Of a stretch of 64,000 nt of DNA, positions 27,291 to 35,374 are shown piece after piece. Position 1 is the stretch's first letter; every line of letters starts with the position of its first letter. A program made the position numbers and the translations under genes. This DNA is from Nostoc sp. XA010 (GTDB lineage Bacteria > Cyanobacteriota > Cyanobacteriia > Cyanobacteriales > Nostocaceae): the NCBI RefSeq assembly GCF_020829625.1, contig NZ_JAIVFX010000021.1:1-64000 (forward strand), given 5' to 3'. A model generated the notes under the pieces. It worked only from the letters and a program-made list of their open reading frames with translations. It did no database searches and had not been told where the DNA came from.

Positions 27291-27452
27291 GCATTGCCAT
27301 TGTCAGCCGATGCATTGCCATTGTCAGTCGATGCATTGCCATTGTCAGTCGATGCATTGCCATTGTCAGTCGATGCATTGCCATTGTCAGTCGATGCGTT
27401 GCCATTGTCAGTCGATGCGTTGCCATTGTCAGTCGATGCATTGGCATTGTCA
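27291..27452. repeat. 21-bp tandem repeat array, 7 units plus a partial one
   Basis: The unit gcattgccattgtcagtcgat repeats head to tail with very few changes. It lies between the SGNH gene and the sugar-importer operon. The sequence is unrelated to the array at 3874 but has the same 21-bp period. Confidence 0.95.
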
Positions 27453-27528
27453 AATTTAATTCGTTACGAATTAATGAAATGCTGTACTAAGTATAATTAG
27501 CGATCAGACACGAGAAATAGAATATCTG

Positions 27529-28521
27529 ATGGGGTTATGGAAAATGAAACCTGTCCGAGTCTATATGTCAAAGTTTTTGGTATTTAGCGCCTACGCTGTG
27601 ATTATTGTTGCGGCTTTCTCGCAATCTGGCTGTGTGCGCGAGAAAACGAAAAAAATTGTCGGATTTTCGCAAACAGAGAACATCGGCCCGTGGCGCATCG
27701 CTGAAACGAACAGCATCAAAGAGGAAGCTGCCAAGCGTAAGAAAACTTACGATTTCCTGATGACGGATGCTCAGGGACAGACATCGAAGCAATTTTCCGA
27801 CATCGAAGATTTAATCGCCCGACAAGTCGATGCCATATTTCTCGCGCCACGCGAATATGAGGGTCTTACACCTGCTCTCGAAGCAGCGAGAGCGGCAAAA
27901 ATCCCGGTGTTTCTCATCGACCGTGAAGCTGCGGGAAGACCAGGCGAGCATTTCGTCAGCTTTCTCGGTTCGGATTTCATTGTCCAAGGCCGCCGCGTTG
28001 GCAAATGGCTGGCTCAGGCTACTAATGGTAAGGCGTCTATTGTGGAACTCACTGGAACAGCAGGGTCATCGGTCGCAATTGATCGGGCAAAAGGGTTTCG
28101 GGATGCGATCGCCAGTTATCCCAACATGAAGATCATCGCTACCCAGACGGCGGATTTTTCGCGGGCTGCGGCAGTACGTGTAATGGAAAACATCATCCAG
28201 GCTAAGGGTTCTGATATCACCGCAGTGTATGCCCACAATGACGAAATGGCATTGGGTGCGATCCAGGCTCTCAAGTCCGCAGGCATGAAGCCTGGCAAGA
28301 ATGTGATCGTCGGTTCAATCGATGGTCAGAAAGCCGCACTTGAAGCGATTATCCGTGGTGAACTTGGCGTGAGTGTCGAGTCAAACCCGCGTTTTGGCCC
28401 ACTTGTTTTCGCTACGATGGAAAAGTATTTTGTCGGCACAAAGATTCCTCCTAGAATCATTCTTGAAGACAGACTCTTCGACGTGACAAACGCTAAAGAT
28501 TTTGTGGATGAAGCATACTAG
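27529..28521 (+). CDS. ytfQ: Sugar ABC importer, substrate-binding protein (galactofuranose type)
   Basis: A 330-residue periplasmic binding protein of the LacI-like sugar family (Pfam peripla_BP_4 type). The signal sequence (FLVFSAYAVIIVAAF) ends in a lipobox-like SQSGC, so it is likely lipid-anchored. The mature part begins KKIVGFSQTENIGPWRIAET, close to YtfQ proteins, and has the hinge motifs DAIFLAPRE and VYAHNDEMALGAIQALKSAG. It leads the importer genes, but 280 bp with inserted repeats separates it from the ATPase gene. The substrate may be galactofuranose, or another sugar such as fructose, as with similar cyanobacterial importers. Several in-frame ATGs exist near the start, so the exact start is uncertain. 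Confidence 0.85.
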   Translation: MGLWKMKPVRVYMSKFLVFSAYAVIIVAAFSQSGCVREKTKKIVGFSQTENIGPWRIAETNSIKEEAAKRKKTYDFLMTDAQGQTSKQFSDIEDLIARQVDAIFLAPREYEGLTPALEAARAAKIPVFLIDREAAGRPGEHFVSFLGSDFIVQGRRVGKWLAQATNGKASIVELTGTAGSSVAIDRAKGFRDAIASYPNMKIIATQTADFSRAAAVRVMENIIQAKGSDITAVYAHNDEMALGAIQALKSAGMKPGKNVIVGSIDGQKAALEAIIRGELGVSVESNPRFGPLVFATMEKYFVGTKIPPRIILEDRLFDVTNAKDFVDEAY

Positions 28522-28550
28522 TACAACCCAAAAATGACGGGTGAAGCCAG

Positions 28551-28710
28551 GCAGGGGGAGCAGGGGAAGCAGGGGGAGCAGGGGGAGAAAAGAACTTGAT
28601 TTTTTTTATACCATAAAACCCGCAAAGTTGCCTTGGCAGACTACTAGTACCGCAAGGCGGAAGTCAAAAGTCACGGATAATTGTATTTCAAGCTATTGCG
28701 CCATATAAAT
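28551..28710. repeat. Repeats inserted between ytfQ and ytfR
   Basis: A G-rich tandem tract (gcagggggagcagggg, about 28551-28587) is followed by a copy of the accgcaaggcggaagtcaaa repeat (about 28648-28710) that also occurs near 13042. Nothing coding is seen. This splits the otherwise tight importer gene group. Confidence 0.7.
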
Positions 28711-28801
28711 TAAAGAAAAGATAGCCAGGAAATATGTTGAACCTGGACGATGAATAAAACAAATGACTATGGGGTATCAGGACAACAACTAGGTAAAGCC
28801 G

Positions 28802-30364
28802 ATGATTCAGGCGAATCGAACTGTCTTGTGCATGAGGGACATAAAGAAAAGTTTTTCCGGGGTGTCGGCGCTCCGGGGCGTGGATTTTGAGCTAAAGGCA
28901 GGCGAGATCCATGCGCTGGTCGGAGAGAACGGTGCTGGCAAATCGACACTCATTAAAATCATGACGGGAGCCTATCGACGAGATTCGGGTGTTATGGATT
29001 ATGGCGAGAGTCCGGTTACATTCCAGAACCCGACCGAAGCGCAGGCGGTAGGCATCGTAGCTGTCTACCAGGAGATTCAGCTTGTGGGTTTCCGAACTGT
29101 TGCTGAGAATATTTTTCTTGGCAGAGAGCCGCATCGCTTTGGGATTATTGACAGACGGCGCATGAATACCGAAGCATCAGAGATATTGGAGCGCCTGGGG
29201 TTGGATATCGACCCACGCTCAGTAGTTGATTCGCTCAATATTGCCCATCGCCAAATGGTGGCGATCGCACGCGCCATATCCTTTGGTGCGCGGGTGCTTA
29301 TCCTTGATGAACCCACGAGTTCGCTTACAGAAACCGAAGTTTCTGTTCTTTTTAACGTCATGCGGCGGCTAAAGTCGGAAGGGACAGCCATCGTTTACGT
29401 CAGCCACCGTTTTGAAGAACTCTACGCGGTGTGCGATCGCGTCACAGTTCTGCGTGATGGGTGCAACATCATAACGCAATCCTTAGCAACGCTCAATCGC
29501 CTGGAACTCGTTTGTTCTATGCTGGGTCGTGAGCCAGAAGAGGTGAGCAAAGGAGTCACGGCGTTTGCAGGGCGATCGCAAAATGCAGTAAATCGGCCAG
29601 TGCTGCTCCAGGCGGAAGCTCTCAAATATAAGAAACGGCTCAATGGTGTCTCGATTGAAATGCGACATGGGGAAATCGTTGGGCTTGCGGGTTTGCTCGG
29701 CTCTGGTCGAAGTGAAACAGTGCGTACTCTGTTTGGCGCGGAACCACTTGAGGGTGGAACTGTAAAGCTCGAAGGTAATCTTCTATCCCTGCGTGATCCT
29801 CATGATGCGATCGACGCTGGGATAGCTTTTCTTTCAGAGGATCGCAAGGCGGACGGCATCATCCCTGAGCTTTCGGTGCGAGAAAACCTCACCCTCGCTG
29901 CACTACCGAACCTTACCCAATGGGGCATCGTCTCCAGAAAACGACAGAATGAGCTTGTCGATCGTTTCATGCAGCGCCTTGGAATTAAGGCGACTAGCGC
30001 CGAACAGAAGATCCACGAACTATCAGGCGGCAATCAGCAGAAGGTTCTTCTGGCGCGATGGCTGTGCAAGAATACAAAACTTCTTCTCCTCGACGAACCG
30101 ACTCGCGGTATTGACGTTGGTGCAAAGGGCGAGATCCAGCGCCTTATCGCCGAATTAGCAGAGCAAGGGCTGGGGGTTGTCATGATTTCATCGGAAGTGG
30201 AAGAGCTAGTTGAAGGTTCGCAACGTGTTATCGTCCTCCGTGACGGGCAGTCAATTGCAGAACTCAGTGGCGAGCAGAAGAACATAAAGGCAATTCTGCA
30301 CGTAATGGCGGAAGGTGCAGATCGTCAGGAAGCCGTGAAACAGAGCAGCACAGATAATGAATAG
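28802..30364 (+). CDS. ytfR: Sugar ABC importer, duplicated ATP-binding protein
   Basis: A 520-residue ATPase with two tandem nucleotide-binding domains, as in RbsA/MglA/YtfR. Domain 1 has Walker A GENGAGKST (about 41) and Walker B VLILDEPTSS (about 165). Its signature LNIAHRQMVAIARA is degenerate in the usual way. Domain 2 has the altered Walker A GLLGSGRSE, an intact signature LSGGNQQKV (about 410) and Walker B LLLDEPTRG. This asymmetry is normal for the family. It powers sugar import at the cytoplasmic membrane. The following permease gene starts 8 bases before this stop, showing translational coupling. Confidence 0.92.
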   Translation: MIQANRTVLCMRDIKKSFSGVSALRGVDFELKAGEIHALVGENGAGKSTLIKIMTGAYRRDSGVMDYGESPVTFQNPTEAQAVGIVAVYQEIQLVGFRTVAENIFLGREPHRFGIIDRRRMNTEASEILERLGLDIDPRSVVDSLNIAHRQMVAIARAISFGARVLILDEPTSSLTETEVSVLFNVMRRLKSEGTAIVYVSHRFEELYAVCDRVTVLRDGCNIITQSLATLNRLELVCSMLGREPEEVSKGVTAFAGRSQNAVNRPVLLQAEALKYKKRLNGVSIEMRHGEIVGLAGLLGSGRSETVRTLFGAEPLEGGTVKLEGNLLSLRDPHDAIDAGIAFLSEDRKADGIIPELSVRENLTLAALPNLTQWGIVSRKRQNELVDRFMQRLGIKATSAEQKIHELSGGNQQKVLLARWLCKNTKLLLLDEPTRGIDVGAKGEIQRLIAELAEQGLGVVMISSEVEELVEGSQRVIVLRDGQSIAELSGEQKNIKAILHVMAEGADRQEAVKQSSTDNE

Positions 30365-31304
30365 CAAGAAGCCTGACCTGAGTTGGAAAAACCTGTGGAA
30401 CCCAAACTTCGGTGCCCCGGCGGCGCTCCTAATTCTTTATGTTGCGAACGCCGTTTTCACTCCGCGTTTCGCTACAGTTAGCAACACGTTAAACATGTTG
30501 CTCCAAGTATCCACCACAATGTTTATTGCCGTTGGCATGACATTTGTCATTGCCTCGCGTGGCATCGATCTGACCGTCGGCTCTACTATGGCATTAGTTT
30601 CAGTTGTTGTGGCATTACTTATTAAGTATGGAATTACTGTTGCCATTTCGTTCGCCTTGTGCTGTGCCCTGTTGGTTGGTCTAATCAATGGCTTTCTCAT
30701 CTCACGTCTGAAACTTGACCCCCTGATCACTACCTTGGCGGCTCTGATCTTATGGCGTGGGGTCGCTCAGGTGATCGGGGACGGTCAGCTTGTTCCCTTC
30801 ACCAATCCCACATTTGAAGCGCTCGGAAAGGGCTATCTCGGTTTTATACCAATTCAGGTTGTAATTGCGGCAGTCGTCATTGCAGGAGCCTTCTTCTGTA
30901 TCCGCTCTACGCTTTTTGGGCGTCAGATTGTTGCAGTCGGAGGCAACGAGAAGGCCGCAAGGCTGGCGGGCATCCGTGCAGAACGCGTGAAATACATTGT
31001 CTATATAATTAGCGCCCTGCTTGCGGGACTGGCCGGACTCGTGGAGACGGCGAGGCTTGGTTTGGGCGATCCTAGCAAGGTCGGTGTCAACGCGGAATTC
31101 GAGGCGATCGCAGCCGTTGTTGTTGGCGGTACGCCCTTCTCCGGTGGTCGCGCGAATATACTCGGCACTGTTGTCGGAGCGCTGATTATGCAGGTAATCT
31201 CGACAAGTTTCAACATGCTCCTGATTCCCTTCACCTGGTCATTAGTTTTAAAATCCGTAATCATTCTTTTCGCGATTTTTTTACAGCGTCCTAAGGAGGT
31301 TTAA
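30357..31304 (+). CDS. ytfT: Sugar ABC importer, membrane permease (YtfT type)
   Basis: A 315-residue permease of the ribose/galactofuranose family with about 8-10 membrane helices. The conserved signature AVGMTFVIASRGIDLTVGS (about 60-80) is clear, and the later FEAIAAVVVGGTPFSGG (about 245) is the ATPase-coupling region. It overlaps the ATPase gene by 8 bp, and the second permease follows after 6 bp. Two distinct permeases are expected for a YtfQRT-YjfF importer, which form a heterodimer. Confidence 0.9.
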   Translation: MNSKKPDLSWKNLWNPNFGAPAALLILYVANAVFTPRFATVSNTLNMLLQVSTTMFIAVGMTFVIASRGIDLTVGSTMALVSVVVALLIKYGITVAISFALCCALLVGLINGFLISRLKLDPLITTLAALILWRGVAQVIGDGQLVPFTNPTFEALGKGYLGFIPIQVVIAAVVIAGAFFCIRSTLFGRQIVAVGGNEKAARLAGIRAERVKYIVYIISALLAGLAGLVETARLGLGDPSKVGVNAEFEAIAAVVVGGTPFSGGRANILGTVVGALIMQVISTSFNMLLIPFTWSLVLKSVIILFAIFLQRPKEV

Positions 31305-31310
31305 CGCATC

Positions 31311-32279
31311 ATGGCTGCTACAAAGTCTCTTGCACTTGCTGGGAAGCGTCTCGCCAGATTCCTCACTTCGCAGGGCGTGCTGCTCATGCTCCTTAGTTTG
31401 GCTGTTTTCGCATCGTTTCGTTATGAAACCTTCCTGACACCTCTTAATCTCATGAACATCATGCGACAGAACAGTATGCTAGCGATCGTGGCGCTGGGCA
31501 TGACTGTCGTGATCCTGAGCGGAGGAATCGATCTCTCCGTGGGTTCCCTCGTTGCTCTAGGCGGTGTCATCGCGGCATTGCTTGCTGGACAAGGAAGCTT
31601 TATAGCAATTGTTGGCGGCATTGCCAGCACCACCTTGCTTGGTGTGGTAAACGGTCTTCTTGTGTCTCGCGCGAGGCTCCAGCCGTTTGTTGTTACATTA
31701 TTCACCGCAAGCGCGGCACGGGGGCTAGCGTTGAGCATCACCGAGGAGAGGTCGATTGCTGTATCATCGACAGCATCAGGACTTGTTTGGCTGGGTAGAG
31801 GGTTTATTGGTTTCGTTCCTGTCCCCGTGCTTATAGTTGCGCTCTTATATTTTGCAGCCTGGTTTATGCTGCACAGAAGCCGATTAGGGTTGCATGTGTT
31901 GGCTATCGGCGACAACGAGGAAGCCTCCCGGCTGATGGGCGTAAACCCAAACCAAGTGAAACTTGCCGTCTACACGTTTAGCGGTATGCTTTCAGGGCTT
32001 GCTGGTGTTGTTCTCGCGGGTCGTCTAGGGGCGGGTCAGCCTGTGGCTGCCTTTGGCTGGGAAACGGATGCGATCGCTGCGACCGTCATGGGAGGGACGT
32101 TTCTCGCAGGGGGTCAGGGGAGCGTGTTTCCGACGCTTATAGGTGTCCTTCTCTTAGGAATGATGTACAACCTTCTGAATCTCGAAGGGACTATTACTCC
32201 GTGGTGGCAACTCGTGCTTCGCGGTGGCTTTCTACTTATGGTCGTGATCTTCCAGCAGCGCATCGCCCAGAGGGGGTAA
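31311..32279 (+). CDS. yjfF: Sugar ABC importer, second membrane permease (YjfF type)
   Basis: A 322-residue permease homologous to the preceding one. Its signature ALGMTVVILSGGIDLSVGS is nearly identical to that of YjfF, as is the C-terminal LNLEGTITPWWQLVLRG; the coupling loop is ETDAIAATVMGGTFLAGG. The start has an excellent AGGAGG ribosome site. It is the last gene of the operon; beyond its stop lie a palindromic repeat and a 63-bp tandem array rather than a classical terminator. Confidence 0.9.
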   Translation: MAATKSLALAGKRLARFLTSQGVLLMLLSLAVFASFRYETFLTPLNLMNIMRQNSMLAIVALGMTVVILSGGIDLSVGSLVALGGVIAALLAGQGSFIAIVGGIASTTLLGVVNGLLVSRARLQPFVVTLFTASAARGLALSITEERSIAVSSTASGLVWLGRGFIGFVPVPVLIVALLYFAAWFMLHRSRLGLHVLAIGDNEEASRLMGVNPNQVKLAVYTFSGMLSGLAGVVLAGRLGAGQPVAAFGWETDAIAATVMGGTFLAGGQGSVFPTLIGVLLLGMMYNLLNLEGTITPWWQLVLRGGFLLMVVIFQQRIAQRG

Positions 32280-32313
32280 TACCAATTCAATTAATGATTT
32301 CAAACACATCCTT

Positions 32314-32345
32314 GGGTAAAGACGCGATTCATCGCGTCTCTACAG
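32314..32345. repeat. Palindromic repeat downstream of yjfF
   Basis: taaagacgcgattcatcgcg followed by tctctaca forms a near-perfect hairpin. Related palindromes occur at 23695-23723 and 32893-32923. It may end the importer transcript. Confidence 0.7.
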
Positions 32346-32393
32346 ATGGTCTATTTGTCGCATTCTTTTTTCAAATTGGTATTACGCTCTACT

Positions 32394-32669
32394 TGCAAGA
32401 GCTTCCGTCTTCCCTGTAAGAACTTCCGCCTTCACGTTTCAGTGTTTCGCGCAGCCTGCAAGAGCTTCCGTCTTCCCTGTAAGAGCTTCCGCCTTCACGT
32501 TTCAGTGTTTCGCGCAGCCTGCAAGAGCTTCCGTCTTCCCTGTAAGAACTTCCGCCTTCACGTTTCAGTGTTTCGCGCAGCCTGCAAGAGCTTCCGTCTT
32601 CCCTGTAAGAACTTCCGCCTTCACGTTTCAGTGTTTCGCGCAGCCTGCAAGAGCTTCCGTCTTCACGTT
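32394..32669. repeat. 63-bp tandem repeat array, 4 units plus a partial one, built of 21-bp subunits
   Basis: Each 63-bp unit holds three 21-mers: gcaagagcttccgtcttccct, its diverged relative (gtaagaacttccgccttcac...), and tttcagtgtttcgcgcagcc plus one base. Units are almost identical. Because 63 is divisible by three, open frames through it are expected and are not evidence of a gene. Confidence 0.95.
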
Positions 32670-32731
32670 AGCAAAAACATACTTGCGTTACACCTATTTT
32701 CACGTATATAAAATATACTTTTGCAGTACAG

Positions 32732-32863
32732 CAGTACTGTGTGCTGCTAACCGCCGTCGGTACGCCGGAGGTTATAAAAAACGCCTGTGGAGAACTTGTC
32801 AGTCCTGGATTTTTTCAGGCAGAGATCGTTGAAGCAGGAATCACGCGACTTCAAGTCGTGTGA
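32732..32863 (+). pseudogene. Remnant of IS200/IS605-type TnpB C-terminus
   Basis: One frame reads LLTAVGTPEVIKNACGELVS, then PGFFQAEIVEAGITRLQVV and a stop, which resembles the C-terminal tail of IS605-family TnpB proteins (the NACGE and EAG patches). The coding end overlaps a hairpin at 32842-32862 (cacgcgactt / aagtcgtgtg, one wobble), as found at the right ends of such elements. Only about 44 codons survive. The family call rests on remembered tail motifs, so it is moderate. Confidence 0.5.
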
Positions 32864-32892
32864 GGTTCAATAGACATAGAAGGGAAAAAGAA

Positions 32893-32923
32893 TGTAAAGA
32901 CGTAGTAGTGCTACGTCTCTACA
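32893..32923. repeat. Palindromic repeat upstream of UspA gene
   Basis: tgtaaagacgtagtagtgct followed by acgtctctaca is a hairpin of the same class as 32314-32345, downstream of the leftward usp gene's stop, so it may act as its terminator. Confidence 0.65.
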
Positions 32924-33028
32924 AGGGTTCTGGGTAACGCATATTTTATTTCTGGAGATGTCTATTGGCGATCGCTAGAAATATTATTAGTATTCAGCAA
33001 CACACTAGCTCCTGGGCACTTATGACTA

Positions 33029-33460
33029 CTAGGGCACAATCAGCACTGGGCAAGGGGAAAGATTAATCACGCGAGTGGTAACACTATCATCCGCTCCCTC
33101 TTCAGTCAAGCCTAACCCCCGACAGCCCATGATAATTAAATCGGCTCCGATTTCATCAGCAACATCGCAGATAGTAAAAGCTGGTTTACCCCGCCTTTCT
33201 AGGATTTCGGATTGAATTCCTTGCCCAGAAAATAAAGATTGGGCATTTTCCAACAGCTTGGCAACTACCTCTGGTGACACCATCGGATCTGCACTAGGCG
33301 CATCTGGAGGTGGCGCATCTGGAGGCGGTTCTTCTACTACAGACAGCAGCACCAAGCGACTGCCGTACTTTTTGACTACATTGGTCACTACATCAGCAGC
33401 TTCCCGCGTTTCCCGGCTTTGATCAATAGGAAATAGTACTGTCTTAAATATCTCTGTCAC
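33029..33460 (-). CDS. Universal stress protein, UspA family
   Basis: A 143-residue single-domain Usp. It starts with the typical strand FKTVLFPIDQSRETREAA and contains the ATP-binding signature region IIMGCRGLGL followed by NLSPCPVLIV; the standard G-2x-G-9x-G(S/T) motif is only partly kept. A proline-rich insert (EPPPDAPPPDAPSADP, about 43-58) replaces a loop. The start is GTG. Divergent from pgk across 80 bp, so the two may share regulatory sequence. Role: stress adaptation, ligand unknown. Confidence 0.9.
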   Translation of the reverse strand: MTEIFKTVLFPIDQSRETREAADVVTNVVKKYGSRLVLLSVVEEPPPDAPPPDAPSADPMVSPEVVAKLLENAQSLFSGQGIQSEILERRGKPAFTICDVADEIGADLIIMGCRGLGLTEEGADDSVTTRVINLSPCPVLIVP

Positions 33461-33540
33461 TTGGGTACCCCTGACTCCGGTAAAATCTTGATGGTTCTAC
33501 TTTCAAAACAATAACAAAAAGGCAATCAGGAGAGTTTGGT

Positions 33541-34743
33541 GTGTCCAAAAAAAGTTTAGCAAGTTTATCTTCGGCTGATATATCTGGGAAACGTGCCTTA
33601 GTGCGGGTTGACTTTAACGTGCCTGTGGACGATCAAGGCAACATTACCGACGATACTCGCATTCGCGCAGCTCTACCAACCATCAAAGATTTGACGCAGA
33701 AGGGTGCTAAGGTCATTCTCGCAAGTCATTTTGGGCGTCCCAAGGGTGTGGATGACAAATTACGCCTAACTCCCGTTGCCAAGCGTCTCTCTGAGTTACT
33801 AGGGCAAGAAGTCGTTAAAACTGATGACTCCATTGGTGATGAAGTTGCAGCTAAAGTTGGCGCATTGCAAAATGGCCAAGTGCTGTTACTAGAAAATGTC
33901 CGTTTTTACCCAGAAGAGGAGAAAAACGACCCAGAATTTGCGAAAAAGTTGGCAGCTAATGCTGATTTTTATGTAAATGATGCTTTTGGTACTGCACACC
34001 GCGCCCATGCTTCTACTGAAGGTGTGACTAAATTTCTTAGCCCTTCTGTGGCTGGATATTTGGTTGAGAAGGAATTGCAATATCTGCAAAATGCTATTGA
34101 AAATCCCCAGCGTCCTTTGGCGGCAATTATTGGCGGTTCCAAGGTTTCCAGCAAAATTGGCGTGATTGAAACGTTGCTGGAGAAGTGCGACAAACTAATT
34201 ATCGGCGGTGGAATGATTTTCACCTTCTACAAAGCTCGTGGTTTAAATGTCGGTAAGTCGTTGGTAGAAGAAGACAAGCTAGAACTAGCGAAGTCTTTGG
34301 AAGCTAAGGCTAAAGAACGGGGCGTTGCTTTATTGCTTCCCACAGATGTGGTATTGGCAGATAACTTTGCCCCTGATGCCAATTCTCAAACCGTTAGCAT
34401 TGAGAATATCCCAGATGGTTGGATGGGTTTAGATATTGGCCCAGACTCAGTAAAAGTTTTCCAAGATGCCCTTGCAGATACCAAAACGGTAATTTGGAAC
34501 GGGCCAATGGGTGTGTTTGAGTTTGATAAGTTTGCGGTAGGTACGGAAGCGATCGCTCATACCCTCGCCGAAATTAGCAAAACTGGCACAACCACCATCA
34601 TTGGCGGTGGCGACTCAGTAGCGGCTGTGGAAAAGGTTGGTTTAGCCGACCAAATGAGCCACATCTCCACCGGTGGCGGCGCTAGCTTGGAGTTGCTTGA
34701 AGGCAAGGTATTGCCTGGAATTGCGGCTTTAGATGATGCGTAA
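33541..34743 (+). CDS. pgk: Phosphoglycerate kinase
   Basis: Catalyses 1,3-bisphosphoglycerate + ADP to 3-phosphoglycerate + ATP, in glycolysis and, in reverse, the Calvin cycle. At 400 residues it has normal length. Visible landmarks: RVDFNVPVDDQGNITDDTRI (substrate site), ASHFGRPKG, LENVRFYPEEEKND, the basic-patch AHASTEGV, the hinge/ATP region IGGSKVSSKI, WNGPMGVFE and the C-terminal GGGDSVAAVEK, STGGGASLELLEG. The start is GTG with AGGAG upstream. A diverged copy of its last about 100 bp lies 2.4 kb downstream. Confidence 0.98.
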   Translation: MSKKSLASLSSADISGKRALVRVDFNVPVDDQGNITDDTRIRAALPTIKDLTQKGAKVILASHFGRPKGVDDKLRLTPVAKRLSELLGQEVVKTDDSIGDEVAAKVGALQNGQVLLLENVRFYPEEEKNDPEFAKKLAANADFYVNDAFGTAHRAHASTEGVTKFLSPSVAGYLVEKELQYLQNAIENPQRPLAAIIGGSKVSSKIGVIETLLEKCDKLIIGGGMIFTFYKARGLNVGKSLVEEDKLELAKSLEAKAKERGVALLLPTDVVLADNFAPDANSQTVSIENIPDGWMGLDIGPDSVKVFQDALADTKTVIWNGPMGVFEFDKFAVGTEAIAHTLAEISKTGTTTIIGGGDSVAAVEKVGLADQMSHISTGGGASLELLEGKVLPGIAALDDA

Positions 34744-35374
34744 CTAGGGACTGGGGATTGGTGACTGTGGACTGAAGAAAGGAATAGGGTACAGGTTTCA
34801 GGGTACAGATTATTCCCTATCACCTGTCACCTTTCCCCTAACTCCAATACTCAATACCTAATACCCTAGCCCCAAGCCCCTAAATTATTAGATATCCAAC
34901 CTAAATGGCTGGGATAGGCACAAACATTACAAGTGTAGACACGCAGTGAGTTGTCGTCAGTCATCGCTTAAGATGGTCTAACCTATTCTGAAGGTCTTTT
35001 TGACATCGAACGCTGTCAAACGCCCCACCCAAAGAATGCGATGTGGCTTGTAACTAACCGAAATAATCGGTTGAAACATACGGCTAATTGACTGTACCCT
35101 GTCTCCCCGGCACAGCCGAACTGTTTGTAGGGAGAAGAATTTGAATCCATTTCACGAGAGTGAATAACGATTTAAGTTTATTTCTACCGTCACGGACAAA
35201 CCACTTTTTCTTATTTTTCAACAACTAGTGTTGCGGTCAATAAATGTCATGTCTTCGCACCCCACCCATAAAGGGATGGGGTTTTACCTCGATCAATAAA
35301 CAATTACGAGGGTAGATGCGTTGGCGTTCGCGTAGCCTCTCGTACACAAGTAGCTTGCTCCAGCATTTTCCCGC
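34744..35374. other. Intergenic region, possible structured relict of an IS200/IS605-like element
   Basis: After a short ggggattgg-type tract, the stretch at about 34960-35170 is unusually rich in local stems (for example aaccga/tcggtt near 35058-35074; gtctccccggcacagcc near 35101). It resembles, by memory only, the right-end/guide-RNA region of TnpB elements. I could not find a convincing TnpB frame. A GC-rich inverted-repeat partner lies at 35253-35300. No protein gene is supported. Confidence 0.3.
35253..35300. repeat. Left member of an inverted repeat pair flanking the second RTX gene
   Basis: Contains the hairpin ccccacccataaagggatgggg. Its reverse complement matches 37145-37193 over about 48 bp with few differences. 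The pair brackets the RTX gene and the displaced pgk end. Confidence 0.75.

Noticed and set aside
27213..27500. Overlapping open frames through the second 21-bp array
   Set aside because: The encoded repeats (DALPLSV and HRLTMAM) are translations of the minisatellite in two directions.
32346..32711. 121-codon open frame across the 63-bp array
   Set aside because: Entirely repeat-derived and open because 63 is divisible by three.
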